Shown: positions 33,542-42,553 of the stretch, one piece after another | Numbering within the stretch: the stretch's first letter is position 1 | Layout of the letters: each line of letters begins with the position of its first letter | From: an uncultured Spartobacteria bacterium | GTDB taxonomy: Bacteria; Verrucomicrobiota; Verrucomicrobiia; Chthoniobacterales; Terrimicrobiaceae | DNA: 64,000 nucleotides | NCBI GenBank assembly: GCA_937960895.1 | Contig: CALCJD010000146.1 | Coordinates: forward strand, 62,001-126,000 | Direction of reading: 5' to 3' | Position numbers and translations under genes: made by a program | The notes under the pieces: generated by a model | Seen by the model: only the letters and a program-made list of their open reading frames with translations | Databases searched by the model: none | Told to the model about the DNA's origin: nothing

Positions 33542-33670
33542 TCGCAGAATTCCCCTGCCCGCGCGCACACCCTCCCTCCCGGACGGAAACCGGCGAGGCG
33601 CGCTGCGAAAAGCCTTGAGGCCCATCTTTTTGTTTTTTCACCATTCCATTTCTGACAGGCTGAGCATCGG

Positions 33671-34729
33671 ATGAAATTCATCGATCAGGTTCGAATCTAC
33701 GCCAAGGCCGGCGACGGCGGAAACGGCTGCTGCAGTTTTCGCCGGGAAAAATTCGTCCCGCGGGGCGGCCCCAACGGCGGCGACGGCGGCGACGGCGGAT
33801 CCATCATCCTCAAGGCCGACGTCCACACCGACAATCTGGCCGCCCTTTATTACGAGCCCCATGTCCGCGCGGAACGCGGCGCACACGGCCAAGGAAAGGA
33901 CAAACACGGCAAAAACGGACGGCACACCTATGTCCGCGTGCCGGTCGGCACCCTCGTCTATCGCCTGCCCGAGGAATTTCACGCCCGCGTGCCCGACCCA
34001 GAGTCCGACGAGGAAACCGTCAAGCCGGTCCTCGACCTCCGCACCATGGAGCCCATGGCCGACCTCTCCACCCCGGACGCCGAGTTTGTCCTCTGCACCG
34101 GCGGACGCGGCGGCAAGGGCAACACCCATTTCAAGAGCTCCACCAATCGCGTTCCCCGCCAGACGACCGACGGGGAGAAGGGCGAGGAAGGGTGGTTTGC
34201 CCTGGAACTTCGCACCATCGCCGACGCCGGACTGGTCGGTTATCCCAACGCCGGCAAGAGCACCCTCCTGGGCAAAATCTCCGCCGCCCATCCCAAGGTG
34301 GCCTCCTACCCGTTCACGACGCTCAATCCCATCGTGGGCGTGATCGAACTGGAAGGCTACCGGCGCGCCACCGTGGCGGACATTCCCGGGCTCATCGAGG
34401 GCGCGCACGAAAACCGCGGTCTCGGCCACGAGTTCCTGCGTCATATCGTCCGCTGCAAGCTGCTCCTCTTTGTCCTCGACATGGCCGGCAGCGAGGGCCG
34501 CGACCCGATTTCCGATTTCCAGTCCCTGCGCCGGGAACTGGACCTTTACGATCCCACGCTCTCGGAGCGCCCCTTTGCGGTGGCCGCCAACAAAATGGAC
34601 CTCGAAGGCGCCGGGGAAAACCTTCGGCGTTTCAAATCGAAATTCCGCAAGGCCAGGATTCTTCCCATCAGCGCCGACAGGGGCGAGGGCTTGGACGCCG
34701 TCAAGGCGCTTCTCGAAGAGTTCGTCTGA
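33671..34729 (+). CDS. obgE: Obg-family GTPase
   Basis: A 352-residue ribosome-associated GTPase. The glycine-rich Obg fold (about 1-160) contains KAGDGGNGCCSFRREKFVPRGG and GGDGGDGG. The G domain has G1 GYPNAGKST, G3 DIPGLIEGA and G4 NKMD. No TGS/OCT extension is present, which is allowed for Obg. It is the first gene of a cluster with an MFS transporter and a LolC/E permease, and rplU-rpmA, its common partners elsewhere, are not adjacent. Confidence 0.96.
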   Translation: MKFIDQVRIYAKAGDGGNGCCSFRREKFVPRGGPNGGDGGDGGSIILKADVHTDNLAALYYEPHVRAERGAHGQGKDKHGKNGRHTYVRVPVGTLVYRLPEEFHARVPDPESDEETVKPVLDLRTMEPMADLSTPDAEFVLCTGGRGGKGNTHFKSSTNRVPRQTTDGEKGEEGWFALELRTIADAGLVGYPNAGKSTLLGKISAAHPKVASYPFTTLNPIVGVIELEGYRRATVADIPGLIEGAHENRGLGHEFLRHIVRCKLLLFVLDMAGSEGRDPISDFQSLRRELDLYDPTLSERPFAVAANKMDLEGAGENLRRFKSKFRKARILPISADRGEGLDAVKALLEEFV

Positions 34730-34787
34730 GCATGCAGACAGGCACTTCCTGCGGGTGGCCGGGGATGTTTGCACGGGAAGGGGGGGC

Positions 34788-36113
34788 ATGAACCCCGCCT
34801 TCGAGCGCCGTCAGTGGCTCAACGCCCATTGGTTTCAGTTCTTCAACGCCATCACCTTCCAGATCGTGATGGGCGCGCCGATCATCGTCTACGCCAAATC
34901 CCTTGGCGCCTCCTCGACGGTGCTCGGCATCATCGCCTCCTTCACCCCCCTTCTGACCGTGTTCCAGCTCCCCGCCGCGCAGCACCTGGAACGCTACGGC
35001 TACAAGCGGTTTGTCCTCGCCGGCTGGGGCACCCGTACCGTCTTCATCTTCGCCCTTACCCTGGTGCCCCTCATGGGCTTCCTCGACACGGCCTCGAAGA
35101 TGGCCGCCATGATGTCCGCCCTTTTCATGATCAATCTGATCCGCGGCATTTCCACGGCCGGATGGATGCCCTGGATCACCTCGCTCGTTCCCCAGGAGGT
35201 TCGCGGGAGATATCTTTCGATCGACCAGTGTTTCATGTATGCCGGCTGCCTGGTGTCGCTGGTGGCGTCGGCCATCGTGATGACCGGACACGTCGACCCC
35301 TGGGAATACTCCCTCGTCTTTTTCATCAGCGCCAGCTGCGGCACGATCAGCCTCTTTTTCATCCGGCGCATTCCCGACGTGCCTCCCAGCGAAACCACCC
35401 GGAAGAGCTCCCAACCGGTCCCCTGGGGGGCCATGCTGAAATACCCGCCCTTCCGGAAACTGATCACTTTCAACCTCATTTTTGTGGTCGTCACCGGCAG
35501 CCTCGGCGTCTTCACGGTGGAGTTTCTCCGCGAGGAATCCCGCCTCGAGGTGTCCACCGTGCTCTACCTCTCGGCCTTCTCGTTTGTGGGAGCGCTGGTC
35601 ATGCTGCCGTTCAGCGGTCCATGGGTGGACCGGGTCGGAAGCAAACCCCTGTTCCGCGTCGCCACCCTTCTGTTTGCCCTCCCCATCGCCGGCTGGTGCC
35701 TGATCGCCGCCGGTATTTTGCCGAGCCGGATGCCGATCATCGCTGCGCTTAATTTTCTCACCGGCGCCGCCACCGCGAATTTCAGCCTCGCAAGCGCACG
35801 CATCACCATGGCCACCATGCCCGAGATGGGCCGCAACCACTTTTTCGCCATGTTTTACGTGATCAGCAACCTCGGTCTCGGCGCCGCACCGGTTGTCTGG
35901 GGGGTGACCCTCGACATGATCGGTACCTTCGAGGCCGTGACCGGCGTTTTCCACTGGAAGCGTCACAGCATCTACTTCCTCGCCCTGCTGGCCATCAATG
36001 CGATTGCGTTTGCCTATATCAGCCGTCTGCACGAAGCTCCCGGCGCCGGACGCCAGGAGCCTTCGCTGATCTACGCCCGATTGAAACGCGCCTCCCGCTT
36101 CTGGCACCGATAA
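34788..36113 (+). CDS. Major facilitator superfamily transporter
   Basis: A 441-residue protein with about 12 hydrophobic segments in two six-helix halves, joined by a charged loop (RKSSQPVPWGAML). Recognisable family features are the cytoplasmic loop after TM2 (AQHLERYGYKRFV) and a similar loop in the second half (WVDRVGSKPLFR). The substrate is unknown. ATG at 34788 has a purine-rich GGGAAGGGGGG just upstream; the longer in-frame stretch overlaps obg in another frame. It ends 9 bp before the LolC/E gene. Confidence 0.85.
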   Translation: MNPAFERRQWLNAHWFQFFNAITFQIVMGAPIIVYAKSLGASSTVLGIIASFTPLLTVFQLPAAQHLERYGYKRFVLAGWGTRTVFIFALTLVPLMGFLDTASKMAAMMSALFMINLIRGISTAGWMPWITSLVPQEVRGRYLSIDQCFMYAGCLVSLVASAIVMTGHVDPWEYSLVFFISASCGTISLFFIRRIPDVPPSETTRKSSQPVPWGAMLKYPPFRKLITFNLIFVVVTGSLGVFTVEFLREESRLEVSTVLYLSAFSFVGALVMLPFSGPWVDRVGSKPLFRVATLLFALPIAGWCLIAAGILPSRMPIIAALNFLTGAATANFSLASARITMATMPEMGRNHFFAMFYVISNLGLGAAPVVWGVTLDMIGTFEAVTGVFHWKRHSIYFLALLAINAIAFAYISRLHEAPGAGRQEPSLIYARLKRASRFWHR

Positions 36114-36122
36114 GAAGAACCC

Positions 36123-37412
36123 ATGCGGAATCACTTCAGCCTTTTCCTCGCCCTGCGCTACCTCAAACCCAAGCGCACCTTCGTTTCCGTCATCACGATC
36201 ATCTCCATCCTCGGCGTCACCCTCGGCGTGCTGGTGCTGATCCTCGTTCTCAGTGTCATGACCGGTTTCGAGCGGGAACTCGAACGCAAGGTCATCGGCT
36301 TCGATGCCCACGTGAACATCCTCGGCGACCGTCCCATCGAGGACTGGACCCGCATCCGCGACGAAACGGCCTCCGTTCCCCATGTCGAGGCCATGGCGCC
36401 CTTCATTCAGGGGCCCGTTCTGGTCAAATTCCAGAACCGCAACATGGCCCCGAAGGTCCGGGCCATCGATCCCGAGCTCGAGGAAAGGGTCGCGAGCATC
36501 AGGGATTTTCTCATTCGCGGAACGTACGACCTCGACGGGGACAAGGTCATTCTCGGCTCCGAACTGGCCGCCATCCTCGGCGCCGACGTCGGCGACACCA
36601 TCACGGTGTTTTCGGCGGCGAACATCCAGAAAATGATGGAGGAGTTGGACCGCGCCCAGGAGGAGGGCAAACAGACCGACGCCGCGGCGCTGAAGGAAAT
36701 GATCCTTCCGCTCGACCTGGAGGTCACCGGCATTTTCGAAAGCGGGCGCTATCTCGTGGACAGCGACTATCTCATCGTCCCGCTCCACATCGGCCAGGAA
36801 ATCTACGGCCTCGACAGCGACCGGATGGTGCACGGCATCGCCGTGCGCGCCTCCGACCGCTATCTCGCGGACCAGGTGCGGGATGATCTGGACAGGGGCC
36901 TCGAGCCCGGTCTGGTGGCCCTCACCTGGATGGACATGAACAAACAGTTGTTCGACGCCATCCGCATGGAGCGAAGCGTGATGTTTTTCATCCTGCTTTT
37001 CATCGTCCTGGTGGCGGCCTTCGGCATCATGAACACGCTGATCACCGTCACCGTGCAGAAAACCCGGGAAATCGGCATCATGAAAGCCCTCGGCGCCCAG
37101 ACCCGCCAGATCATCGGCGTCTTCCTGGCCCAGGGCGTGGTTGTCGGCCTCTTCGGCACCCTCACCGGACTCGCCGCCGGCATCGCCTTGGTTCAATATC
37201 GCAATCCGGTCCGTCGGCTGATCTACTCCGTCACCGGCTACGACCCCTTTCCGGCCGGCATCTACCAATTCAGCGAAATTCCGGCGGAGATCGTTCCCCA
37301 GGATGTCGCCCTTATCTGCATCAGCGCGTTTGTCATCTGCTCCATCGCCGCCCTTATCCCGGCCTGGTTCGCCTCGCGCCTCGATCCGGTCAAGGCACTT
37401 CGCTACGAATAG
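36123..37412 (+). CDS. LolC/LolE-type ABC transporter permease
   Basis: A 429-residue MacB/FtsX-fold permease. It has TM1 near the N-terminus (VITIISILGVTLGVLVLILV), a large periplasmic domain (about 50-275) and three C-terminal TM helices. VQKTREIGIMKALGA is the typical cytoplasmic coupling segment, and the protein ends LDPVKALRYE. It probably extracts lipoproteins from the inner membrane for delivery to the outer membrane. The cognate ATPase (LolD) is not next to it, unlike the usual lolCDE layout. Confidence 0.9.
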   Translation: MRNHFSLFLALRYLKPKRTFVSVITIISILGVTLGVLVLILVLSVMTGFERELERKVIGFDAHVNILGDRPIEDWTRIRDETASVPHVEAMAPFIQGPVLVKFQNRNMAPKVRAIDPELEERVASIRDFLIRGTYDLDGDKVILGSELAAILGADVGDTITVFSAANIQKMMEELDRAQEEGKQTDAAALKEMILPLDLEVTGIFESGRYLVDSDYLIVPLHIGQEIYGLDSDRMVHGIAVRASDRYLADQVRDDLDRGLEPGLVALTWMDMNKQLFDAIRMERSVMFFILLFIVLVAAFGIMNTLITVTVQKTREIGIMKALGAQTRQIIGVFLAQGVVVGLFGTLTGLAAGIALVQYRNPVRRLIYSVTGYDPFPAGIYQFSEIPAEIVPQDVALICISAFVICSIAALIPAWFASRLDPVKALRYE

Positions 37413-37430
37413 CCGCCACGCGACCGGCCG

Positions 37431-37763
37431 TCATTTCGCCGGCCCCGGAAAGCTGTTCACCCACTGGATGGTGAAGTCCGGAAACGAATCCACGATCTGG
37501 ATCTTGTAATCCGGAAAGGAATCCACCTTCTGCCACAGGCCCGGTTTGTCGGGAAAGGCGGTCACCATCGTCACCTTCAGATCGGGAAAACTCTCCACCA
37601 CCTTCACCCGATAGTCGGGAAAACTCGTGACGAACTGAATGCGGCCGTAAACGCGGCTCGGATCGACTTTTTTCTCCTGGGCAAACGTTCCACCCATCCC
37701 CAAAACCACCGCGAGGAAGGCGACCGACACAGAGGGAATCCGAACTTTTCTCATCCACTTCAT
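37431..37763 (-). CDS. Small secreted SFPD-repeat protein (7(1) septoil-knot-like)
   Basis: A 110-residue protein with a signal peptide (cleavage near TFAQ-E). The mature part is almost wholly an 11-residue repeat: SFPD at 47-50, 58-61, 82-85 and 93-96, AFPD at 69-72 and SFPG at 104-107. Each is followed by an alternating beta pattern such as YKIQIVD. One unit has a two-residue insertion around GLWQ. From memory this matches the small family that databases name '7(1) septoil knot', predicted to form an unusually complex protein knot; I could not confirm the match. The function is unknown. The start may be M1 or M4. Confidence 0.7.
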   Translation of the reverse strand: MKWMRKVRIPSVSVAFLAVVLGMGGTFAQEKKVDPSRVYGRIQFVTSFPDYRVKVVESFPDLKVTMVTAFPDKPGLWQKVDSFPDYKIQIVDSFPDFTIQWVNSFPGPAK

Positions 37764-37796
37764 AACGCGGCAACGGACGGTTTATTCGATTTTCCG

Positions 37797-38015
37797 TCAT
37801 TTGGCCTCCATGGGCAATCCCAATCGGTCGTTGCCGTACTCTCTGGGGGATGGGCGCACCCTCTCGAACGGGACATCGGGCCAACCCGCGTTCGAACAGC
37901 CGACGGACGTTGGTTGGCTCTCCTTCTTCTGCCCGGCGGAGGATTCCTCCGTCAGCAGAACGACCGCCGCAATGACGCCGGTCAACGCAAAGGGAATCAA
38001 AATGTCCCGTCTCAT
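37797..38015 (-). CDS. Small membrane or exported protein, unknown
   Basis: A 72-residue ORF: MRRDIL, a hydrophobic stretch (about 6-23, IPFALTGVIAAVVLL), then a hydrophilic tail with one Cys. A GAGG site lies 5 bases before the ATG, and the SFPD-repeat gene begins 33 bp downstream on the same strand, so the two may be co-transcribed. No homologue was recognised. The ribosome-binding site and signal-like N-terminus argue for a real gene. Confidence 0.5.
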   Translation of the reverse strand: MRRDILIPFALTGVIAAVVLLTEESSAGQKKESQPTSVGCSNAGWPDVPFERVRPSPREYGNDRLGLPMEAK

Positions 38016-38194
38016 TATCCTCAAAACGCGCCGCCGGAGCGGTTATTCAACTCCTTCCGGAAAAAGGAACCGGAAAGACCGTCGGTCCCTCGGAAAGCGC
38101 ACCGGTTCGCCGCAAGGCGCGCCACAGAATCGCGGCGGGGCGGGACCCCGTTCCCGTCCCGCCTCCGCCCCCAAGGTTGGTCCAAGAACCGGCG

Positions 38195-38575
38195 TCAGGC
38201 ATGGCGCACATGACTGCGATGCCCCACCGGCGCGGACGAATCCCTCGTGGTCAGACCCGCCACGATCTCAAAGAGACCGACCATCAGGTGGGGCAGGTAA
38301 ACGACCGACGCAAACCCGAACAGCCACGGTGAGACGGCCAGAAACGCACCCGCCAGTACATCAAACATCAGATGGACCTTGAACGGAATGATCTTGAAAA
38401 GTCCGGCTTCATATCGGGTGAGAAGGCTGAAGAACAGCGTGCCCACACCGAGGATCACCGGCACGTAGGTGGCCGCCGAGTTGTCGGCAAAACCGAAAAG
38501 CCAGGGAGCGGCTATCAGCGCGACGCCGACGACATAATCGAGAATGGCATGAATGTTTCGTGGTATCATTTTCAT
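38195..38575 (-). CDS. SPW-repeat membrane protein
   Basis: A 126-residue integral membrane protein with four hydrophobic helices in two similar halves. Each half carries the repeat core: APWLFGFAD near residue 24 and SPWLFGFAS near residue 83. That is the SPW-repeat family, whose function is not established. ATG at 38575 (MKMIPRNIHAILDY) starts just before the first helix; the upstream open frame is not conserved-looking. It lies downstream of the LamG gene on the same strand, with 113 bp between. Confidence 0.82.
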   Translation of the reverse strand: MKMIPRNIHAILDYVVGVALIAAPWLFGFADNSAATYVPVILGVGTLFFSLLTRYEAGLFKIIPFKVHLMFDVLAGAFLAVSPWLFGFASVVYLPHLMVGLFEIVAGLTTRDSSAPVGHRSHVRHA

Positions 38576-38688
38576 ATCCGGGTATCGTCCCGGGCGCATC
38601 GCCCCGCCGTCGGCGGAAACCCTGAGCGGCCGGTCGATGAAATCCCGGTCGCCCACCCCGAGAGGCCGCCTGTCCGACGGGCCGCACG

Positions 38689-40506
38689 TCATTCCCACCG
38701 GGAGTCCCGGATGATTCCCACCTCCTCGGCCGTCAGTTCGCGGTCATACACCCGCGCATCCTCAATGAGTCCGTCGGGAACCAGCGTATTGAAACACCCG
38801 GGACCGCCGATCTGGTATCCCACTCCATCCTGCCAGTAGGTGCCGACGGATTTGGGCACCGCGCATTCCACGCCGTCGACATACAGGCGCAGGACTCCGT
38901 TCGGCGAGCCGGTGACGGCGATATGATACCAACGGTCGGCCTCGGCGATGACACTCCCGGGTTGGTTGAGTTTCTCAAAATGACAGATCCGTCCCGTCTC
39001 ATCGAGGTACGCCCAGGTGGACGCGCAATGGGCCAGACCATGATCACAGGTGCGCCCCATGAGGTTGGTCTGCCGGATGGTGCGCAGCCTGGTCCAGAAA
39101 CTCAGCGTGTATTGGGCCGGAGTGGTTGCGCGGGCCATTTTCAGCACGTCATCAACCCCGTCCAGGGAAACCGCGCTTCCGACGATGCCGGCCTGATACG
39201 CGGGGGTGCCGTTGTGGAAGGTGGCGTTTGCCGTGCCGGCATCATCATCCAGTGTGTCGTCAAAGGTCCACCGTCCGACCAGATTGCGGGTGTTGATGTA
39301 AAGTGAGCGTGCCTCCAGTTCCGTGATCGAACGGTCGTAGATGCGGAGATCGTCGATGATTCCGTCGGGAGTGGAATGACTGTGGGCGGCATTGCCTCCC
39401 AGATAATACCGGTCACCGCCCGTCCACATCACGCCGGTGAACTTGTAATCCGGCCCTTCCCGAACCCCGTTCACATACAGCCGCATGTGTCCCTGGTTTT
39501 TGGCGGAGATCACGATGTGATACCACACGCCGGGCTGCAGCACGGTGGTGCCGGTCAGCCGATATCCCTCCATGAAATATTCCAGCAGCCCGTCTTCCCT
39601 CACCGTGAGCCAGTTCGAGGCGCTGTGCATGGGACCGTGCACCAGGGAACGGCACCAGAGGTTCGTTTTGCGAATGACATCGAGTTTGACCCACATGGCG
39701 ACGGCGTAATCCACGGGATCCTCCTCGATGGGGATGATGACGGCATCATTGACCCCGTCGAAATCCAGTCCCGGCGAGACATATCCCTCCGCATACGCCG
39801 GCGTGCCGCCCGAGAAGGTGGCGTCGTGGCTTCCCTTCGCGTCCTCCAGGTTGTTGTCGAAACGCCAGCGTCCCACCAACCGGGGTTCGGCGTCATGGGT
39901 ACTGACATAGGCGGATTTCGAATAATCCGAAAAGACGCCCGAGGCCTCGGCGCGCACCCGGTAGGCGACGCGGGTTCCGGGAGCGAGATCAAAATCATAA
40001 TAGGTGGTGACATCGGCGGGAAAACTGACCGGCACCACCGTCCACGGCCCCCATCCCTGCGGGCCGTGGGTTCGTTTTTCCAGGCGGTAGCCGGTTTCTC
40101 CGCTGACATCCGACCAGGTCACCCGGCAGGCGCGCGTGCCCTCACTGTCCGCCACAATGTCCTGCGGCTGCGGGGGCCCGAGGGTTCCGGGTCTCCAGCG
40201 CTGGAAAAGCACCGCATTGCCGAAATATCCGCGCTCCACCGCGATGAAATATTCGCCATTGGAGCGTTTGAACGCCTGCACACCCATGAAGGAATCGACC
40301 CAGGCCTGTTGCTGACCCTGACCGCCGATCACGAGATTGCCCACATGGGAGCCGTCATCCAGGCGGTAGACCTTGACCATGTTGGTGCGCAGATAGGCGC
40401 AGAAAAGATATTCCCCCGGGTTCCGGATGGTTTCCCCCCCGGGAAAGGCCGTCAGCGCAAGGCCCGGCGCCGCCAGAGCAGGACGCCCGCCAGGCCAAGC
40501 AGGCAC
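38689..40506 (-). CDS. LamG-domain protein lacking its 5' end (likely gene remnant)
   Basis: The open frame encodes, in order, what looks like the last blade of a beta-propeller (YLFCAYLRTNMVKVYRLDDG...GYFGNAVLFQRW), a fibronectin type III-like domain (ACRVTWSDVSGETGYRLEKR) and two LamG/concanavalin-like domains (GRWRFDNNLEDAKG and GRWTFDDTLDDDAG). Such proteins are secreted, but no signal peptide precedes the propeller. The frame runs back only to a GTG at 40506, inside the 3' end of the PEP-CTERM gene; the first in-frame ATG is 40380. The protein therefore seems to have lost its N-terminal portion, possibly by a deletion that joined it to the PEP-CTERM gene. Confidence 0.6.
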   Translation of the reverse strand: MPAWPGGRPALAAPGLALTAFPGGETIRNPGEYLFCAYLRTNMVKVYRLDDGSHVGNLVIGGQGQQQAWVDSFMGVQAFKRSNGEYFIAVERGYFGNAVLFQRWRPGTLGPPQPQDIVADSEGTRACRVTWSDVSGETGYRLEKRTHGPQGWGPWTVVPVSFPADVTTYYDFDLAPGTRVAYRVRAEASGVFSDYSKSAYVSTHDAEPRLVGRWRFDNNLEDAKGSHDATFSGGTPAYAEGYVSPGLDFDGVNDAVIIPIEEDPVDYAVAMWVKLDVIRKTNLWCRSLVHGPMHSASNWLTVREDGLLEYFMEGYRLTGTTVLQPGVWYHIVISAKNQGHMRLYVNGVREGPDYKFTGVMWTGGDRYYLGGNAAHSHSTPDGIIDDLRIYDRSITELEARSLYINTRNLVGRWTFDDTLDDDAGTANATFHNGTPAYQAGIVGSAVSLDGVDDVLKMARATTPAQYTLSFWTRLRTIRQTNLMGRTCDHGLAHCASTWAYLDETGRICHFEKLNQPGSVIAEADRWYHIAVTGSPNGVLRLYVDGVECAVPKSVGTYWQDGVGYQIGGPGCFNTLVPDGLIEDARVYDRELTAEEVGIIRDSRWE

Positions 40507-40634
40507 GCCGTCGCCGGCTCCGGCACGGCCACCACATTCAGCAGGATGTGACCGTTCTCCAGAGTGAGATACGAGTCCTTGTAATTCTCATCCAGGCCGG
40601 TGAGGGTCAGACCGGCGATGATGCGGGAATTTTT
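40452..40634 (-). pseudogene. Out-of-frame PEP-CTERM tail of the upstream repeat protein
   Basis: This frame continues the repeat protein after a one-base shift: NSRIIAGLTLTGLDENYKDSY, then VPEPATACLLGLAGVLLWRRRALR. The end is a textbook PEP-CTERM sorting signal: the VPEP motif, a hydrophobic helix and a basic tail. It has no start of its own. Removing one A from the A5 run (T5 at 40630-40634 on the plus strand) restores continuity with the gene ending at 40588. Confidence 0.75.
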
Positions 40635-42477
40635 CATCCAGGGTGAGTCCGGCAAACTGATTGGAGTCGGTTCCCTCGAAAAGCAGGAAGGTCTGCCCGG
40701 TGACGAGAACCCCGGTGATCGACAGCGTGATGGTGTTGCCGTTGAAGACAAAGTCGCCGGCCGCCCCGTTGAGAAGCTGGATGCGGTCGGAAGTTCCGGC
40801 GGTGGCGTTGATGTCGAAGACAAACTTCGCCGAGGAGGCGAACTGGGCCACGGGCGCGTCGGTGTTTCCTCCGTCAAAGCCAAGCGTGCCAATGCCTCCG
40901 GCGAGAGCGGGATCTCCCGCCGCCACGGTGCCGGCAATTGACAGCGCCGCGCCGGAACCCGGACGGATCACCCCGGTTCCCCCCAGGGTTCCCTCCTCAC
41001 CGACATGGACAGATCCCGTGCCGGTGCCATCGATGTTGTTCACCAACAGGGTGCCCTGATTGATGACGGTGCCTCCCGAGTGGGAACTGCTGCCGTTCAG
41101 CCGCCAGGTGCCGGTGCCGTTCTTGACCAGCGAACCGGCTCCGGTGGCGAGACCGGCCTCCAGCGTGCCTTCCCCGGCGCCCGTGAGCGTCAGGTCGAAT
41201 CCGCCGCCGGTGATGGCGGTGGCGTTGCTCAGGCGCAGGATGCCGGCGTCGACCGAGAATTGCGTGTCGGCCAGCAGTGTGATCGCGCCGCCGTATTCGT
41301 TGTCGCCCCCGGTGTTGACCAGGGCGCCATTCTGTCCGGCCGCTCCTGTGCCTCCGATGCTCAGGGCCTCCGCGCCGATGGTGACATTCTTGTCGAGCTG
41401 CAGCGTTGCCCCGCTGCGAATGGTGGTCCCGCGATCCGTACTGCCGAGCGCATTGTCATGGTGGGCCGCGATGATTCCGCCCCAGATGTCCGTGATGCCC
41501 GTGTAGGTGTTGTTTCCGGACAGGATCATCTTCCCGTTGCCAAACTTGTCCACCGTGGTGACCCCCTTGCCGTTGTCCCGGATGGAGAGGCCGAATTCGT
41601 TGTCGTGCGTGCTCGTGCCGAGAAACCGGAGGGTGAAGTCGAAGTCCGGCGAGGCAAACTCGATGGCTTCATGCGAGGTCATCCGAAGCGCTCCCGAACC
41701 GTTGGCCGACCACCCAAATGTCCCCCCCGTATTGATGGTGAACGCCCGGTCGGAGTCATCACCATTGCCGATGTATCGAATGTCGTAACCGCTGTTGAAG
41801 GTGAGATTCGACGCCTCACTCGACGAGGCGCCCACCGAGGAAGCCTCCCCGCCGTTTGCCATGCGGAAGAGATACACGGTCCCGGCGCCTTCAAATCGGG
41901 TCGCCCCGGTGTACGTGTTCAGACTGGTGGCGTGGTTCTGCGAAATCTGCAGTCCGGCCGTGCCGGTATGGGTGAGCCCCCCGTCCCCGCTGATGGTTCC
42001 AATCAGTCCGAATCCGGTCTGATTGGCTACGGTGAGTCCCGTGCCGTTGAGGATGATGTTGGAAAAAATATTCACGTACCCGGCCCCCGCCTGCGTCGAA
42101 ATCGTTCCGCCGCTCGTGAAGGAAAGGGTTCCCAGGTTGATCGAACGCCCCGGGGACGTGGCCAGAAACTCAATGTTCTTCAGATTGACGGTGCCCGAAA
42201 CATAAAGGGTGCCCGCTCCGCCGGCCGCAAACGTGGCGGTATCCTCGTTGGTGGTGCCCGTGGTCGAACCCGGGAAACCGTCCCCGGTCCAGTTCCCATC
42301 GGTATTCCAGATCTGATCCACCAGGCCCGTCCAGGTTCCGCTGGCGGCGTGAACGGACCCGCCGCAGGCCAGCATGACGGCGCCCGCCGCGATCAAACCG
42401 TGCAGAGGTTTCCCCCATCTCGGGGAGAAACGAAAACGCGGGAGGAAGGAGGGAATGGGAAACATTGGGGTTTTCAT
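40588..42477 (-). CDS. Autotransporter-associated beta-strand repeat protein, frameshifted before its PEP-CTERM
   Basis: About 629 residues: a signal peptide (ending GGSVHA-A), then a long Gly/Thr/Asn-rich beta-solenoid. It has repeats of the autotransporter-associated type, such as GNGKMILSGNNTYTG, GGTVINQGTLLVNN and GTWRLNGSSSHSGG. The frame ends in FPHHRRSDPHRPG, an unrelated tail caused by a shift at the A5 run near 40630-40634; the true C-terminus with its PEP-CTERM signal continues in another frame to 40452. ATG at 42477 follows a GGGAGAGGG site. It is probably a surface or matrix protein sorted by exosortase. It is divergent from the GntR/LacI regulator. Confidence 0.8.
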   Translation of the reverse strand: MKTPMFPIPSFLPRFRFSPRWGKPLHGLIAAGAVMLACGGSVHAASGTWTGLVDQIWNTDGNWTGDGFPGSTTGTTNEDTATFAAGGAGTLYVSGTVNLKNIEFLATSPGRSINLGTLSFTSGGTISTQAGAGYVNIFSNIILNGTGLTVANQTGFGLIGTISGDGGLTHTGTAGLQISQNHATSLNTYTGATRFEGAGTVYLFRMANGGEASSVGASSSEASNLTFNSGYDIRYIGNGDDSDRAFTINTGGTFGWSANGSGALRMTSHEAIEFASPDFDFTLRFLGTSTHDNEFGLSIRDNGKGVTTVDKFGNGKMILSGNNTYTGITDIWGGIIAAHHDNALGSTDRGTTIRSGATLQLDKNVTIGAEALSIGGTGAAGQNGALVNTGGDNEYGGAITLLADTQFSVDAGILRLSNATAITGGGFDLTLTGAGEGTLEAGLATGAGSLVKNGTGTWRLNGSSSHSGGTVINQGTLLVNNIDGTGTGSVHVGEEGTLGGTGVIRPGSGAALSIAGTVAAGDPALAGGIGTLGFDGGNTDAPVAQFASSAKFVFDINATAGTSDRIQLLNGAAGDFVFNGNTITLSITGVLVTGQTFLLFEGTDSNQFAGLTLDEKFPHHRRSDPHRPG

Positions 42478-42553
42478 GGAGTTTGGGCCCTCTCCCATAA
42501 GGCCTTGCGGACAGGGCTTGCAAACAGATCACATACGAAACATAAATCCCGCC

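Noticed and set aside
33600..33650. Possible terminator after the glycogen synthase gene
   Set aside because: A U-rich stretch exists, but the preceding stem is only about 4-6 bp with a wobble pair, too weak to call.
37797..40506. Mobile element or recombination scar behind the disordered surface-protein block
   Set aside because: No transposase, terminal inverted repeats or target duplication were found; only the truncated LamG frame and the frameshift are supported.
42513..42553. TTGCAA-17-CATAAA promoter directly before regulator copy 1
   Set aside because: The spacing is good, but the -10 match is weak and it would place transcription start at the ATG itself. I did not list it as a feature.
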